Source: an uncultured Lachnospiraceae bacterium
GTDB taxonomy: Bacteria; Bacillota; Clostridia; Lachnospirales; Lachnospiraceae
NCBI GenBank assembly: GCA_902798585.1
Contig: CADBXF010000007.1
Span: forward strand, 62,001-126,000
DNA length: 64,000 nucleotides
Direction of reading: 5' to 3'
Made by a program: the position numbers and the translations under genes
Notes under the pieces: generated by a model
Told to the model about the DNA's origin: nothing
The model's database searches: none
The model's input: the letters and a program-made list of their open reading frames with translations, nothing else
Shown: positions 45,642 through 54,324 of the stretch, piece by piece
Position numbering within the stretch: position 1 is the stretch's first letter
Layout: each line of letters starts with the position of its first letter

Positions 45642-46949
45642 ATGAGAGTAACGATTCAGCCATCGAGAGCGCGGGGCAGCGTGACGGCGCCGCCGTCGAA
45701 GAGCGTGGCACACCGAGCCCTGATTGCGGGGGCATTTTCCGGCGGAGTTTTGATTGAAAATGTGGCGTATTCCGTGGATATCGACGCGACGCTTTCATGC
45801 CTTGCGGCGTTCGGGGCGCGAGTTGAGAAGGGCAGCAATGGGCCTGCGGGAAATGTCGCCCTCGGCGGCCTGTCCCTCGCGGATATCCCCGACGATGTGA
45901 CGCTTGACTGCCATGAGAGCGGAAGCACCCTGCGGTTTTTGATTCCGATTGCGATGCTTTCGGGGAAGACGGTGCATCTGTTCGGAAGCGAGCGCCTGAT
46001 GCAGCGGCCGCTCGGCATCTATGCGGATATTGCCGCGCAGGGCGGAGGCGTGTTCGAGCTTTCGGGGCGGATGCTCACGGTTCGCGGCGGTCTCTCCGCG
46101 GGGCGGTACGAGATTCCGGGAAATGTTTCCAGCCAGTTCATTACGGGCATGATTTTTGCGCTCTCCCTCGCCGGCGCGCCGAGTGAAATCGTTGTCACGG
46201 GTGCGTTTGAGAGCAGCTCCTATACGGATATTACGATTCGCGTGCTCCGGGAGTTCGGCGTTCCGGTGCAGCGCGAGGACAGAAAATTTTTGATTCCGGC
46301 CAATGCATCGCCGCGCGGGAATTTTGCGCAGCTGTGCCGGATTTGTAGCTATACGGTTGAGGGCGATTGCTCGAATGCGGCGTTTTTAGAGGCTTTGGCG
46401 CTGCTTGCGGACCGCGAAGCGGCGGGGGAAGCCGGCGCTTCCTCGCAGGAGTCCGCAGCTAATGCAGCGGGTTCCCGGCTGTCCGTTCTCGGTGTTCCCG
46501 CGGACACGGCGCAGGGCGACCGCGTCTATTACGAGATGCTTCACGGCCTGGCGGACGGCTCCTGCCGCGAGTTTGACCTTTCGGACTGTCCGGACCTCGC
46601 GCCCTGCCTGTTCGCGATGGCTGCGTATTACGGAGGGGCCCGTTTTACGGGGACGGCGCGGCTCGCAATCAAGGAGAGCGACCGGGCGAAGGCGTGCGCG
46701 GAGGAGCTTGCGAAGTTCGGCGCCACCGTCTCGGTCGGCGCAAATGATGTCGCTGTTTCGTGCGATATGCTGCATGCTCCGACGGAGCTTCTCTCCGGGC
46801 ACAACGACCACCGCATCGTGATGGCGCTCGCGCTTCTTTGCACGGTGACCGGCGGTACGGTCGACGGCGCGGAGGCTGTCGCCAAGAGTTATCCGGATTT
46901 CTTCGCAGTGATTGCGGATGCGGGGATTGCGCTTTCGTGGGAGGATTGA
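45642..46949 (+). CDS. aroA: EPSP synthase (3-phosphoshikimate 1-carboxyvinyltransferase)
   Basis: AroA (435 residues) adds PEP to shikimate-3-phosphate. Motifs: PPSKSVAHRALIAGAFSGG, HESGSTLRFLIPIAMLSG, GNVSSQFITGMIFAL, EGDCSNAAF, LSDCPDLAPCLFAMAAYYGGA and GHNDHRIVMALAL. An Ala/Ser-rich insertion (about 264-282, AGEAGASSQESAANAAG) is not usual and probably forms a surface loop. Confidence 0.96.
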   Translation: MRVTIQPSRARGSVTAPPSKSVAHRALIAGAFSGGVLIENVAYSVDIDATLSCLAAFGARVEKGSNGPAGNVALGGLSLADIPDDVTLDCHESGSTLRFLIPIAMLSGKTVHLFGSERLMQRPLGIYADIAAQGGGVFELSGRMLTVRGGLSAGRYEIPGNVSSQFITGMIFALSLAGAPSEIVVTGAFESSSYTDITIRVLREFGVPVQREDRKFLIPANASPRGNFAQLCRICSYTVEGDCSNAAFLEALALLADREAAGEAGASSQESAANAAGSRLSVLGVPADTAQGDRVYYEMLHGLADGSCREFDLSDCPDLAPCLFAMAAYYGGARFTGTARLAIKESDRAKACAEELAKFGATVSVGANDVAVSCDMLHAPTELLSGHNDHRIVMALALLCTVTGGTVDGAEAVAKSYPDFFAVIADAGIALSWED

Positions 46950-46953
46950 GAGA

Positions 46954-47433
46954 ATGAGCGAATATACGGTTCGAAGAGCGGAGGTCGGAGACATTCCGAC
47001 GATTCTTAAGCTGCTTGTGCAGGTGGATATGGTGCATCACAACGGAAGGCCGGACATTTTCCGGGGGCCGGTGACCAAGTATACCGCGGAGGAGCTTGCG
47101 GAAATTTTTGCGGACGATACGCGGCCGGTGTTTGTGTGCGTATCTGAGGACGGCACGGTGCTCGGGCACGCCTTCTGCCAGCTGAAGGAGCTTCACGGGC
47201 ACAAGCTTTTGCAGGATGTCCGGACGCTGTATGTCGACGACATCTGCGTCGACAAGGAGGCGCGCGGAAAAAGCGTGGGAAGAGCGCTTTATACGCATGT
47301 GCGCGCATTTGCGAAGGACGAAAAATGCGACAGCATCACGCTGAATGTGTGGGCCTGCAACCCTACGGCCATCCGCTTCTATGAGGCGATGGGGATGAAG
47401 CCGCAGAAAATCGGGATGGAAGAGTTACTGTGA
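46954..47433 (+). CDS. GNAT-family N-acetyltransferase
   Basis: The start is at 46954 (MSEYTVRRAEVGDIP) after GGGAGG; 159 residues. GNAT fold with the acetyl-CoA loop VDKEARGKSVGRALY and the C-terminal AIRFYEAMGMKPQK. It lies 4 bp after aroA and 63 bp before tyrA, inside the aromatic operon. It has no known role in the pathway, so it may modify an intermediate, an amine or a protein in response to aromatic amino acid supply; the substrate is unknown. Confidence 0.88.
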   Translation: MSEYTVRRAEVGDIPTILKLLVQVDMVHHNGRPDIFRGPVTKYTAEELAEIFADDTRPVFVCVSEDGTVLGHAFCQLKELHGHKLLQDVRTLYVDDICVDKEARGKSVGRALYTHVRAFAKDEKCDSITLNVWACNPTAIRFYEAMGMKPQKIGMEELL

Positions 47434-47496
47434 GCGGATGCCCGCAGCGATAAATAAATCAGATATGCCGCGGCAGTCGCGGCAGCGGAGGAAAGC

Positions 47497-48357
47497 ATGT
47501 TGTTGGATAAAAACACCAGAATTTGTATCGTCGGTCTCGGACTTCTCGGCGGCAGCTACGCCGCGGCGCTCTCGCGCCAGGGGTATCATGTCACCGGCAT
47601 CGCGAGACGGCAGGAGAGCGTGGATTACGCCGTGGCGCACGGGATGATTGAGAAGGGAAGCGCGTCGGTCGACGAGGCTCTCCTCGCGGACGCGGATTTG
47701 ATTGTGTTCTCGCTCTATCCGCATGTGTTCATTGACTGGATTCATGAGCACGGCGACAAGCTTCGCCCGGGTACGGTCATCACGGATGTGACGGGTGTGA
47801 AGGGCTGCGTTGTGTATGAGATTCAGAAGAGCCTCCCGAAGGGCGTCGAATTCATCGCGGCTCACCCGATGGCCGGCCGCGAGTCGAGCGGTATCGAGTA
47901 CAGCGACGACCGCATTTTCCGCGGCGCCAACTACATCGTGGTGCCGACGGAGGTGAACTCGGAGCGCGCGATAAATCTCTGCAAGGCGCTCGGCGAAACG
48001 CTCGGCTGCAAGGACATTTCGGTTCTCGATGTCGCAGGTCATGACCGCATGATTGCGTTTCTCTCGCAGCTTACGCACTGCATCGCCGTGTCGCTCATGT
48101 GCGCCTGCGACGCGCCGGATCTCGAGCGCTACACGGGCGACTCGTTCCGCGATTTAACGCGCATCGCGAACATCAACGACGAGATGTGGAGCGAACTGTT
48201 TCTTGCGAACAGGGACGCGCTTCTTCGGGAAATGGACGCCTACCGCGCGTCATTTGACGAGCTTCGCGAGACCATCGCGAGCGGCGACCGCGAAAGGATG
48301 CGCGAAATGATGCGGCTCTCGACGACACGCCGAAAGCGGTTTGACAAGAAGGTTTGA
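47497..48357 (+). CDS. tyrA: Prephenate dehydrogenase
   Basis: TyrA (286 residues) converts prephenate to 4-hydroxyphenylpyruvate for tyrosine. NAD-binding IVGLGLLGGSYAAALSRQGYHVTGI, then DVTGVKGCVVYEI, the HPMAGRESSGIEYS motif with the catalytic His region, and HDRMIAFLSQLTHCIAV. It lacks an ACT domain and is not fused to chorismate mutase; PheA supplies that activity. Confidence 0.95.
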   Translation: MLLDKNTRICIVGLGLLGGSYAAALSRQGYHVTGIARRQESVDYAVAHGMIEKGSASVDEALLADADLIVFSLYPHVFIDWIHEHGDKLRPGTVITDVTGVKGCVVYEIQKSLPKGVEFIAAHPMAGRESSGIEYSDDRIFRGANYIVVPTEVNSERAINLCKALGETLGCKDISVLDVAGHDRMIAFLSQLTHCIAVSLMCACDAPDLERYTGDSFRDLTRIANINDEMWSELFLANRDALLREMDAYRASFDELRETIASGDRERMREMMRLSTTRRKRFDKKV

Positions 48358-48427
48358 GACGAAGATTTCGGGATAATCCCGCGGCGCTTCGGCGCATTAT
48401 GAATACGGTTTGGAGGACAGACAATCT

Positions 48428-49456
48428 ATGAACATGCAGTTTTTCAGAAAGCTTCCGATTCCTCAGGAGGTGAAGGAGGAGTATCCCATCACGGACGCCA
48501 TGGCGGAGGTGAAGCGGGTGCGCGACGAGGAGATCAAGGACATATTTTCCGGCGCGAGCGACAAATTTCTCCTGGTTATCGGTCCCTGCTCGGCGGATCA
48601 CCGCGACCCGGTGCTCGCATACATTGAGAAGCTTCGCGAGGTGCAGGACAAGGTGGCGGACAAAATCCTGATCATCCCCCGCATCTACACGAACAAGCCG
48701 CGCACCACGGGCGACGGCTACAAGGGTATGCTCCACCAGCCCGAGCCGGAGGAGAAGCCGGATTTGTACAAAGGCCTGGTTGCCATCCGCGAACTGCACC
48801 GCGCAGCGCTGTCCGAATACGGCTTTACCTGTGCGGACGAGATGCTGTATCCGGAAAATCACCGCTACCTCTCGGACCTGCTCGCCTATGTTGCGGTCGG
48901 CGCGCGGTCCGTTGAAAATCAGCAGCACCGCCTTACGGCGAGCGGCCTGAACATTCCCGTCGGCATGAAAAATCCGACCGGCGGCGACATCGGCGTCATG
49001 ATCAATGCGATTCATGCCGCGCAAAACGGCCACACATTCATTTACCGCGGCTGGGAGGTAAAGAGCCAGGGCAACCCGTATGCTCATGCGATTCTCCGCG
49101 GATACATGGATTTTGCGGGCAAGAGTGTTTCGAACTATCACTACGAGGATGTGCTCCGCCTCTGCGATGCCTACGCGGACGCAGGGCTTGTCAATCCCGC
49201 AGTCATCATCGACACGAACCACAACAACTCCGGCAAGCGGTACCTTGAGCAGATTCGCATCGCCAACGAGGTTGTGGACAATCGTAACCTGAACGGTGAC
49301 ATCAAGCGCCTTGTGAAAGGCCTGATGATTGAAAGCTACCTCGTCGACGGCCGCCAGGATGTCGGCGGACATGTCTTCGGACAATCCATCACCGACCCGT
49401 GCCTCGGCTGGGAGAAGACCGAGCAGCTCATTTTGCAGTTGGCGGAAAAGCTGTAA
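48428..49456 (+). CDS. aroF: DAHP synthase, class I (AroF/G/H type)
   Basis: The start is at 48428 (MNMQFFRKLPIPQEV), about ten bases after TGGAGGA; 342 residues. It condenses PEP with erythrose-4-phosphate, the first committed step. Signatures: VIGPCSADHRDPVL, RIYTNKPRTTGDGYKGMLHQP, GARSVENQQHR, GMKNPTGGDIGVM and DTNHNNSGKRY. It is the last gene of the operon; unusually the first-step enzyme comes last. No separate feedback domain is attached. Confidence 0.95.
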   Translation: MNMQFFRKLPIPQEVKEEYPITDAMAEVKRVRDEEIKDIFSGASDKFLLVIGPCSADHRDPVLAYIEKLREVQDKVADKILIIPRIYTNKPRTTGDGYKGMLHQPEPEEKPDLYKGLVAIRELHRAALSEYGFTCADEMLYPENHRYLSDLLAYVAVGARSVENQQHRLTASGLNIPVGMKNPTGGDIGVMINAIHAAQNGHTFIYRGWEVKSQGNPYAHAILRGYMDFAGKSVSNYHYEDVLRLCDAYADAGLVNPAVIIDTNHNNSGKRYLEQIRIANEVVDNRNLNGDIKRLVKGLMIESYLVDGRQDVGGHVFGQSITDPCLGWEKTEQLILQLAEKL

Positions 49457-49476
49457 CGGGAAAGCGGTAAAATTCA

Positions 49477-49505
49477 TTGACTTACAGGCCGTAGTTCGGT
49501 ATACT
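49477..49505 (+). promoter_or_regulatory. Promoter of the 49617 gene
   Basis: TTGACT (49477-49482), 17-bp spacer, TATACT (49500-49505). No clear terminator separates it from the DAHP synthase gene. Confidence 0.75.
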
Positions 49506-49616
49506 TTTTCTTGTAATATTGCGGAGAAACAGCCCCGCGGGGATGCATTTTCCGTCACATCCGGAGCCGTTCGGGCGTTCGGAGCGCAAACTATATGAAG
49601 AGAAAGGGAAACGATT

Positions 49617-50363
49617 ATGGCTGATGATTTTACGCAGGGGCAGGAGCCCGTACAAGCCGCACCGACAGGCGATTTGCCGGGAGGAATTGCACCGCAGCAG
49701 GTGATTCCGGAGGTTTCTGCGCAGAAACCGAAGAAGAAATTCAACTTTATGACGCTCTTGTTCTTTTTGGCGATTGTCGCGGCAGCAGGGTACCTTCTGT
49801 ATCAGTATGTTCTGGCGCCGACGCCAGAGTATGAGGTGGACGGCAAGAAGTTTACGATGAAGAGCACTCCGAAGGATTTTCTGAACGCAGGGTTGGTAAT
49901 CTGCGACAAGAACGGAAAGGTTGTGGACCTTACGGGCTCAAGTGTTTTGGGCAAGTCGGTGTTAAATGCGGAGTATCAAATCGGTATCCCCGATACCGAC
50001 ACTCACGCCACGCAGACCGGTATCTATTTCAAGGTGATGAATACGGCGACCAACGCGAAGGGTATCAAGGACTGCATGGTGTACTCAGTCACCTACTGGC
50101 CCGGCAGCGACAAGACCGGCGGCAGGGTTCGAATCAACGGACAGGACCTTACGACGCTCGATGCGGGGGATTGGGTGGAAGCCTTCAAGGCCGCGAAGTT
50201 CCCGTTCTCCGACAAGGAACTCGACGAGTTTAAGAGCGGGGCTTCGACGATTGTTCTGGGCGAGCGCGGCCGGTACGAGTACGAGGCAAAAACGGAGACA
50301 AGCACGAAAGTTCCTTCGTTTATCCGGTTCACGAACACCATCAAAACAGAGGCCAAGAAGTAA
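49617..50363 (+). CDS. Single-pass membrane protein, unknown function
   Basis: The protein has 248 residues. A Gln/Pro-rich cytoplasmic segment (1-42) is followed by one helix (FMTLLFFLAIVAAAGYLLYQYVL) and an extracytoplasmic beta-rich domain of about 180 residues (YEVDGKKFTMKSTPKDFLNAGLVICDKNGKVVDL). I do not recognise the domain. It has its own promoter and terminator, so it is monocistronic. Confidence 0.75.
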   Translation: MADDFTQGQEPVQAAPTGDLPGGIAPQQVIPEVSAQKPKKKFNFMTLLFFLAIVAAAGYLLYQYVLAPTPEYEVDGKKFTMKSTPKDFLNAGLVICDKNGKVVDLTGSSVLGKSVLNAEYQIGIPDTDTHATQTGIYFKVMNTATNAKGIKDCMVYSVTYWPGSDKTGGRVRINGQDLTTLDAGDWVEAFKAAKFPFSDKELDEFKSGASTIVLGERGRYEYEAKTETSTKVPSFIRFTNTIKTEAKK

Positions 50364-50410
50364 TAAAACCGCAGTCCGGCCGACGGACAATCAGGGAAAG
50401 ACAGAAAAAG

Positions 50411-50443
50411 AAGCCCGGTGCATATCAAAGCGCCGGGCTTTTT
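50411..50443. terminator. Intrinsic terminator between convergent genes
   Basis: AAGCCCGGTGC (50411-50421) pairs with GCGCCGGGCTT (about 50430-50440) and is followed by TTTG; the upstream side is A-rich (GAAAAAG), so it may work in both directions. Confidence 0.8.
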
Positions 50444-50526
50444 GTCGATGTCTGTGTCAGCGTCGATGGCGTTCCCGCTGTTCCGCGTCGGAATCGCCGG
50501 AAGCGCTCCTTCGGAAGCGGAGAAGC

Positions 50527-51540
50527 CTATTCCGCCTTTTTGAATGCAAGCTGCGCAAAATTATACAACCCGAGGTTCCAGATCGAGAAGTCGTGACCGC
50601 CGCCGCATTCCATCCACATGAAGTTCTCGCCGTCCGTGATTTTGTCGGAGCGGGTCGGGAGAAGCTTGGCCGCCGTGGAGGCGCTCATGTACGCGATGTT
50701 GTCCTGCTTGCCGCAGATGTTGTACATGTAGTTGACAGGGTATTTTGCGAGGGGCTCGCTGCCGATAAGCTCGGCCACCTTGCCGGATTCGTACGAGGTC
50801 GGCGCTGCGGAAAATGCCCCGAACCAGCTGATGATATCCAGGCACTCGCACATGCCGATGTTGATTGTCTGCATGCCTCCCATCGAGAGACCCGCCATCG
50901 CGCGGTGGTCGCGGACCGCCGTCATATCGCTGTCGCTGTAGACTGCATAATGGCTCTCAATGTAGGGCATCAGATCGTTGCGAAGCTCCTTGCCGAAGAC
51001 ATAGAATGAGGCGCTGTCGCCGTTCGTGTTCGCAAAATCGGGATAGGAGCGGCCGTTCGGCGTAACCACGATGAACGGCTCGATGTCGCCGTAGAGAATC
51101 AGGTTGTCCATGATGGCCTTCACCATGGAGGTCAGGCCCGTCATACCCCATTCGCGCTCGTTGCCGCCGATGCCGTGCATGAGATAGAGCACATTGTACT
51201 TTTTCGAAGCGTCATAGTTCGGAGGCAGATAGACAAACGCCGGCTTTTCATAGGTCGTTCCGTCGCCGCTTAAGTAATCCTGCGTCGGATAGGAAATCTC
51301 CTCGATGGAGCCGCCGTCCTTCACGCGGTAGCGCTGGTACGGGGAGGGGATTTTCGTGCTGATGGAAGCGTGAATCGGTACGGGGGTCGGCGTGGGTGTC
51401 GCGGGAACCTCTGTCGGGGTCGGCGTCTCCGTGGCGGGGCCATCGCCGCCCTTCGCGTCCTCCGCGGAATTTTTCTTGTCACAGCCTGCGCAGGCGGCGG
51501 CAAGCACAAGTAAAATCAGAAAAAGAGCCAATCGTCTCAT
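50527..51540 (-). CDS. Lipoprotein esterase, feruloyl-esterase/CE1 type
   Basis: The start is at 51540 (MRRLALFLILLVLAA); 337 residues. The lipobox is AACAGC or CAGC, followed by a Thr-Pro linker (PTPTEVPATPTPTPVP). The alpha/beta-hydrolase domain shows KYNVLYLMHGIGGNEREW, the nucleophile Ser in GLSMGGMQT and the catalytic His in GGGHDFSIW. CE1 enzymes remove feruloyl or acetyl groups from plant xylan, consistent with the GH51 enzyme in this window. It overlaps the MarR gene by 4 bp, so the regulator and esterase share a transcript. Confidence 0.85.
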   Translation of the reverse strand: MRRLALFLILLVLAAACAGCDKKNSAEDAKGGDGPATETPTPTEVPATPTPTPVPIHASISTKIPSPYQRYRVKDGGSIEEISYPTQDYLSGDGTTYEKPAFVYLPPNYDASKKYNVLYLMHGIGGNEREWGMTGLTSMVKAIMDNLILYGDIEPFIVVTPNGRSYPDFANTNGDSASFYVFGKELRNDLMPYIESHYAVYSDSDMTAVRDHRAMAGLSMGGMQTINIGMCECLDIISWFGAFSAAPTSYESGKVAELIGSEPLAKYPVNYMYNICGKQDNIAYMSASTAAKLLPTRSDKITDGENFMWMECGGGHDFSIWNLGLYNFAQLAFKKAE

Positions 51541-52004
51541 ACGGTTTTCCAAGTTCCTTCCCAGTTTCCTTCCAAGTTGTCTTCGAGATTGCAACGCGCC
51601 CGATTCATCAGCGAAAGGAGCGTTTCGACCTCCTCTGCGGACATGCCCGAGATGGCAATGCGGTCCGCCTCCGCCGCCTTGTCCGCCACCTGGCGCGCCA
51701 GCTTGCGGCCGTGGTCGGTAAGGAAAATCGCGTAGGCCCGTTTGCCGCCGGAGACATAGACGGTCTCCTTCTTGATCATGTCCTGCTTCTCCATCTTCGA
51801 CAGAAGCGAGGTCATGGTTGCAGGCTCCACGCGGCATCTCGCCGCGAGATCCTTCTGCAGATACCCCTCCTCCTCATAGAGAACATTGAGAACCTTCGGC
51901 TGTCCGGAGGTCAGTCCGAGCGAGGCGTAATAGCGGATGTTGTAGGAGCGATGCGCATAATACAGGGAGAGCATCTCCCGAAAGAACCGTTCGTTATCAA
52001 TCAT
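51537..52004 (-). CDS. MarR-family transcriptional regulator
   Basis: The 155-residue winged-helix dimer regulator has LGLTSGQPKVLNVLYEEEGYLQKDLAARCRVEPATMTSLLSKMEKQDMIKKE (HTH) and the wing VYVSGGKRAYAIFLTDHGRKL. MarR proteins release DNA on binding phenolic compounds; with an adjacent feruloyl-type esterase a hydroxycinnamate ligand is plausible but inferred. A palindromic operator overlaps its promoter. Confidence 0.92.
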   Translation of the reverse strand: MIDNERFFREMLSLYYAHRSYNIRYYASLGLTSGQPKVLNVLYEEEGYLQKDLAARCRVEPATMTSLLSKMEKQDMIKKETVYVSGGKRAYAIFLTDHGRKLARQVADKAAEADRIAISGMSAEEVETLLSLMNRARCNLEDNLEGNWEGTWKTV

Positions 52005-52019
52005 AATTCCTTCTCCCGG

Positions 52020-52073
52020 TTAGAAGTCTAATTAGAACAACTAAAACTTACCACTACCCACTTCCGGTGTCAA
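52020..52073 (-). promoter_or_regulatory. MarR promoter and candidate operator
   Basis: Leftward TTGACA (52068-52073), 17-bp spacer, TAAGTT (52045-52050). Just downstream lies TCTAATTAGA (52027-52036), a perfect 10-bp palindrome flanked by TTAG (52020-52023) and CTAA (52041-52044). Confidence 0.65.
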
Positions 52074-52095
52074 GCGGAAAATGGGGAAAACAACA

Positions 52096-52128
52096 CGTCC
52101 GCCCCGAGCGTTTCCCTCGGGACGGACG
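52096..52128 (-). terminator. Terminator of the metY gene
   Basis: CGTCCG-CC-CCGAG and CTCGGGA-CGGACG arms form a long hairpin; the minus-strand flank is TGTTGTTTT and the plus-strand flank ATTTTTG. Confidence 0.75.
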
Positions 52129-52210
52129 ATTTTTGTCGTATGGTTTTACAGCTTTGCATCTCGCCGGAAACGGTCGCCGCAACCGGCATTTTGCAAACTC
52201 CCGGTCCCGA

Positions 52211-53482
52211 TTACTCGCCGAATGCCTGCTTAAGGTCAGCCAGAATATCGTCGATGTTCTCGGTGCCGACGGAGAGACGAATGAGATCCGGTGCAACGCC
52301 GGCTTCAATCAGCTGCTCGTCGGTGAGCTGGCGATGCGTGTGGCTCGCCGGGTGCAACAGGCAGGTCTTTGCATCGGCAACATGCGTTACAATCGTGATG
52401 AACTTCAGGCGATCCATGAAGTCGATGGAGGCCTGACGGCCGCCTTTGATACCGAAGGCGATAACGCCGCAGGTGCCCTTCGGGCAGTATTTCTTCGCAA
52501 GGTCGTAGTATTCGTCGCCCTCAAGGCCCGCAAAGTGAACCCATGCAACCTTGTCGTTGCTCTTCAGGTATTTTGCGACTGCAAGCGCGTTGCTGCAGTG
52601 GCGCTCCATGCGAAGCGGAAGGCTCTCGAGACCTAAGTTGAGATAGAAAGCATTTTGCGGGGACTGAATCGAACCGAAGTCGCGCATCAGCTGGCTCGTA
52701 GCCTTGGTGATGTATGCGGCTTTGCCGAACTTCGTCGCGTATACGAGACCGTGGTAGGACTCGTCGGGCGTCGTGAGACCGGGGAAGCGGTCCGCGTGTG
52801 CCATCCAGTCGAAGTTGCCGCTGTCGACGATGGCGCCGCCGACGCAAACTGCGTGGCCGTCCATGTACTTCGTCGTCGAATGCGTTACGATGTCGCAGCC
52901 CCACTCAATCGGGCGGCAGTTCACCGGCGTCGCAAATGTGTTGTCAATGATGAGCGGCATGCCGTGCTTGTGAGCAAGCTTCGCAAAACGCTCGATATCG
53001 TAAACGGACACGGTCGGGTTCGTGATTGTCTCGCCGAAGATGCACTTTGTGTTGGGCTTGATCAGCGCCTCAATCTCCTCGTCCGTCATCTTCTGATCAT
53101 AGAAAATGCACTCGATGCCCATCTTCGCCATCGTAACGCCGAAGAGGTTGTAGGTGCCGCCGTAGATGGCGTTGGAAGCGAGGAAGCTGTCGCCGCATTC
53201 GCAGATATTAAATACCGCATAGAAGTTAGCGGCCTGTCCCGACGAAGTCAGCATGCCGGCATAGCCGCCCTCCATCGCCGTAATCTTTGCTGCAACAGCG
53301 TCGTTCGTCGGATTCTGAAGTCTCGTATAGAAATATCCCGAAGCCTCCAAATCAAACAGCGCGCCCATCTGCTCGCTCGTGTCATACTTAAATGTCGTGC
53401 TCTGGTAGATCGGAAGCTGTCTCGGCTCCCCCTGCGAGGGCTTCCAACCCTCGTGAATACATTTGGTTTCGATTTCAGACAT
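52211..53482 (-). CDS. metY: O-acetylhomoserine sulfhydrylase / aminocarboxypropyltransferase
   Basis: The start is at 53482 (MSEIETKCIHEGW), preceded by AGGAGG; 423 residues. PLP enzyme of the Cys/Met gamma-family: STTFKYDTSEQMGALF, YTRLQNPTNDA, SSGQAANFYAVFNI, NTFATP and the PLP Lys in HSTTKYMDGH. The length and the GDSFLASNAIYGGTYNLF region fit MetY, which makes homocysteine from O-acetylhomoserine and sulfide. Monocistronic between its own promoter and terminator. Confidence 0.95.
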   Translation of the reverse strand: MSEIETKCIHEGWKPSQGEPRQLPIYQSTTFKYDTSEQMGALFDLEASGYFYTRLQNPTNDAVAAKITAMEGGYAGMLTSSGQAANFYAVFNICECGDSFLASNAIYGGTYNLFGVTMAKMGIECIFYDQKMTDEEIEALIKPNTKCIFGETITNPTVSVYDIERFAKLAHKHGMPLIIDNTFATPVNCRPIEWGCDIVTHSTTKYMDGHAVCVGGAIVDSGNFDWMAHADRFPGLTTPDESYHGLVYATKFGKAAYITKATSQLMRDFGSIQSPQNAFYLNLGLESLPLRMERHCSNALAVAKYLKSNDKVAWVHFAGLEGDEYYDLAKKYCPKGTCGVIAFGIKGGRQASIDFMDRLKFITIVTHVADAKTCLLHPASHTHRQLTDEQLIEAGVAPDLIRLSVGTENIDDILADLKQAFGE

Positions 53483-53568
53483 GTAATACCTCCTGAGGCC
53501 GCCTTGCGCGGCAATACTGAAAAAGCAACCCGCAAACGGGCATTCTGTGAATAATCGCTTTGACAAAT

Positions 53569-53597
53569 AAGATACCACAGCTACAGGGTTTTTACAA
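53569..53597 (-). promoter_or_regulatory. Promoter of metY
   Basis: Leftward TTGTAA (53592-53597), 17-bp spacer, TATCTT (53569-53574). Confidence 0.65.
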
Positions 53598-53701
53598 CTG
53601 TTTTTGAGCGCCGCAGAGATTGCAAATTACCGGGACTTTCCATAGATTGTTTCTATCGCTTTTGCGGGCGGGTTTTCGGGGCGGCGGAGGTGGGTGGTGG
53701 G

Positions 53702-53880
53702 TTCGCCGGGTACTGGCAGGTGGTGGCGGTCGGCTTTTGGAGAGATGGCGAGTGAGCGCTGGTTTTCGCCGGGCGCTGGCAGGTGGTGGTCGGTCGGCTT
53801 TTGGTGAGATGGCGAGTGAGCGCTGGCTTTCGCCGGGTACTGGTGGGTGGTGGCGGTCGGCTTTTGGTGTTGGCTGCTGA
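53702..53880. repeat. 63-64-bp tandem repeat, nearly three copies
   Basis: TTCGCCGGG starts units at 53702, 53765 and 53829; each contains GGTGGTGGxGGTCGGCTTTTGG and, in the first two, GATGGCGAGTGAGCGCTGG. The spacing of 63 then 64 bases breaks the reading frame, so it is not a protein repeat. The spacer 53483-54963 contains this, a 94-bp duplication, four or five GTACCGC palindromes, a 54-bp repeat and the promoter of the next operon. Confidence 0.75.
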
Positions 53881-53966
53881 CTGCGGCAGTATTACCGCCC
53901 GAGAGTGCGAAAAGTTACCGGTATGCGGTGCAGAATCTGAAAACAGCTTGAACGGCGGCGTGGTTT

Positions 53967-54155
53967 GGATCGGGAAGGCTTCCGAAAGCAAGTGAAAACG
54001 ACTGCTTTCAAGATTTGTACCGCCCGGCGGCAGGAAAACTACCGGTGAGCGGTACAGTTTTGGCCGGGAAGCCTTCCGGAAGCAGGTGAAAACGACTGTT
54101 TTTGGGATTTGTACCGCCCACGCGGGAAAAAGGACAGCGTGGGCGGTAGATTTTT
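53967..54155. repeat. 94-bp duplication with two GTACCGC palindromes
   Basis: GTGAAAACGACTG occurs at 53992 and 54086, inside longer related segments (GGGAAGGCTTCCG / GGGAAGCCTTCCG before it, GGATTTGTACCGCCC-like after it). The palindromes are TGTACCGCCC/GAGCGGTACA (54017-54056, one mismatch) and TACCGCCCACGC (54112-54123) / GCGTGGGCGGTA (54137-54148) followed by TTTTT. Confidence 0.7.
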
Positions 54156-54185
54156 AGGGGCGACGGCTGCTGGCCGGGGTAGCGT

Positions 54186-54222
54186 TACCGCTCGCGAGCG
54201 CGATTGTTCGCCCTGAGCGGTA
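54186..54222. repeat. GTACCGC-family palindrome
   Basis: TACCGCTC (54186-54193) and GAGCGGTA (54215-54222), perfect 8-bp arms. Confidence 0.65.
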
Positions 54223-54277
54223 CTGTTTGGAAAAAGAGTCTGTTTTTGGATGTCAGATCAGGGTTGGGAATTCAATG

Positions 54278-54318
54278 TGTACCGCCCAACGCCCCCAAAA
54301 CTACAGATGGGCGGTACA
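54278..54318. repeat. GTACCGC-family palindrome
   Basis: Perfect 11-bp arms TGTACCGCCCA (54278-54288) and TGGGCGGTACA (54308-54318), the same size and spacing as the copy at 18539-18579. Confidence 0.8.
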
Positions 54319-54324
54319 AAATCC

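Noticed and set aside
53620..53880. An 86-codon Gly/Arg/Trp-rich frame
   Set aside because: The repeat period (63/64 bp) shifts the frame between copies, so no protein repeat is conserved.
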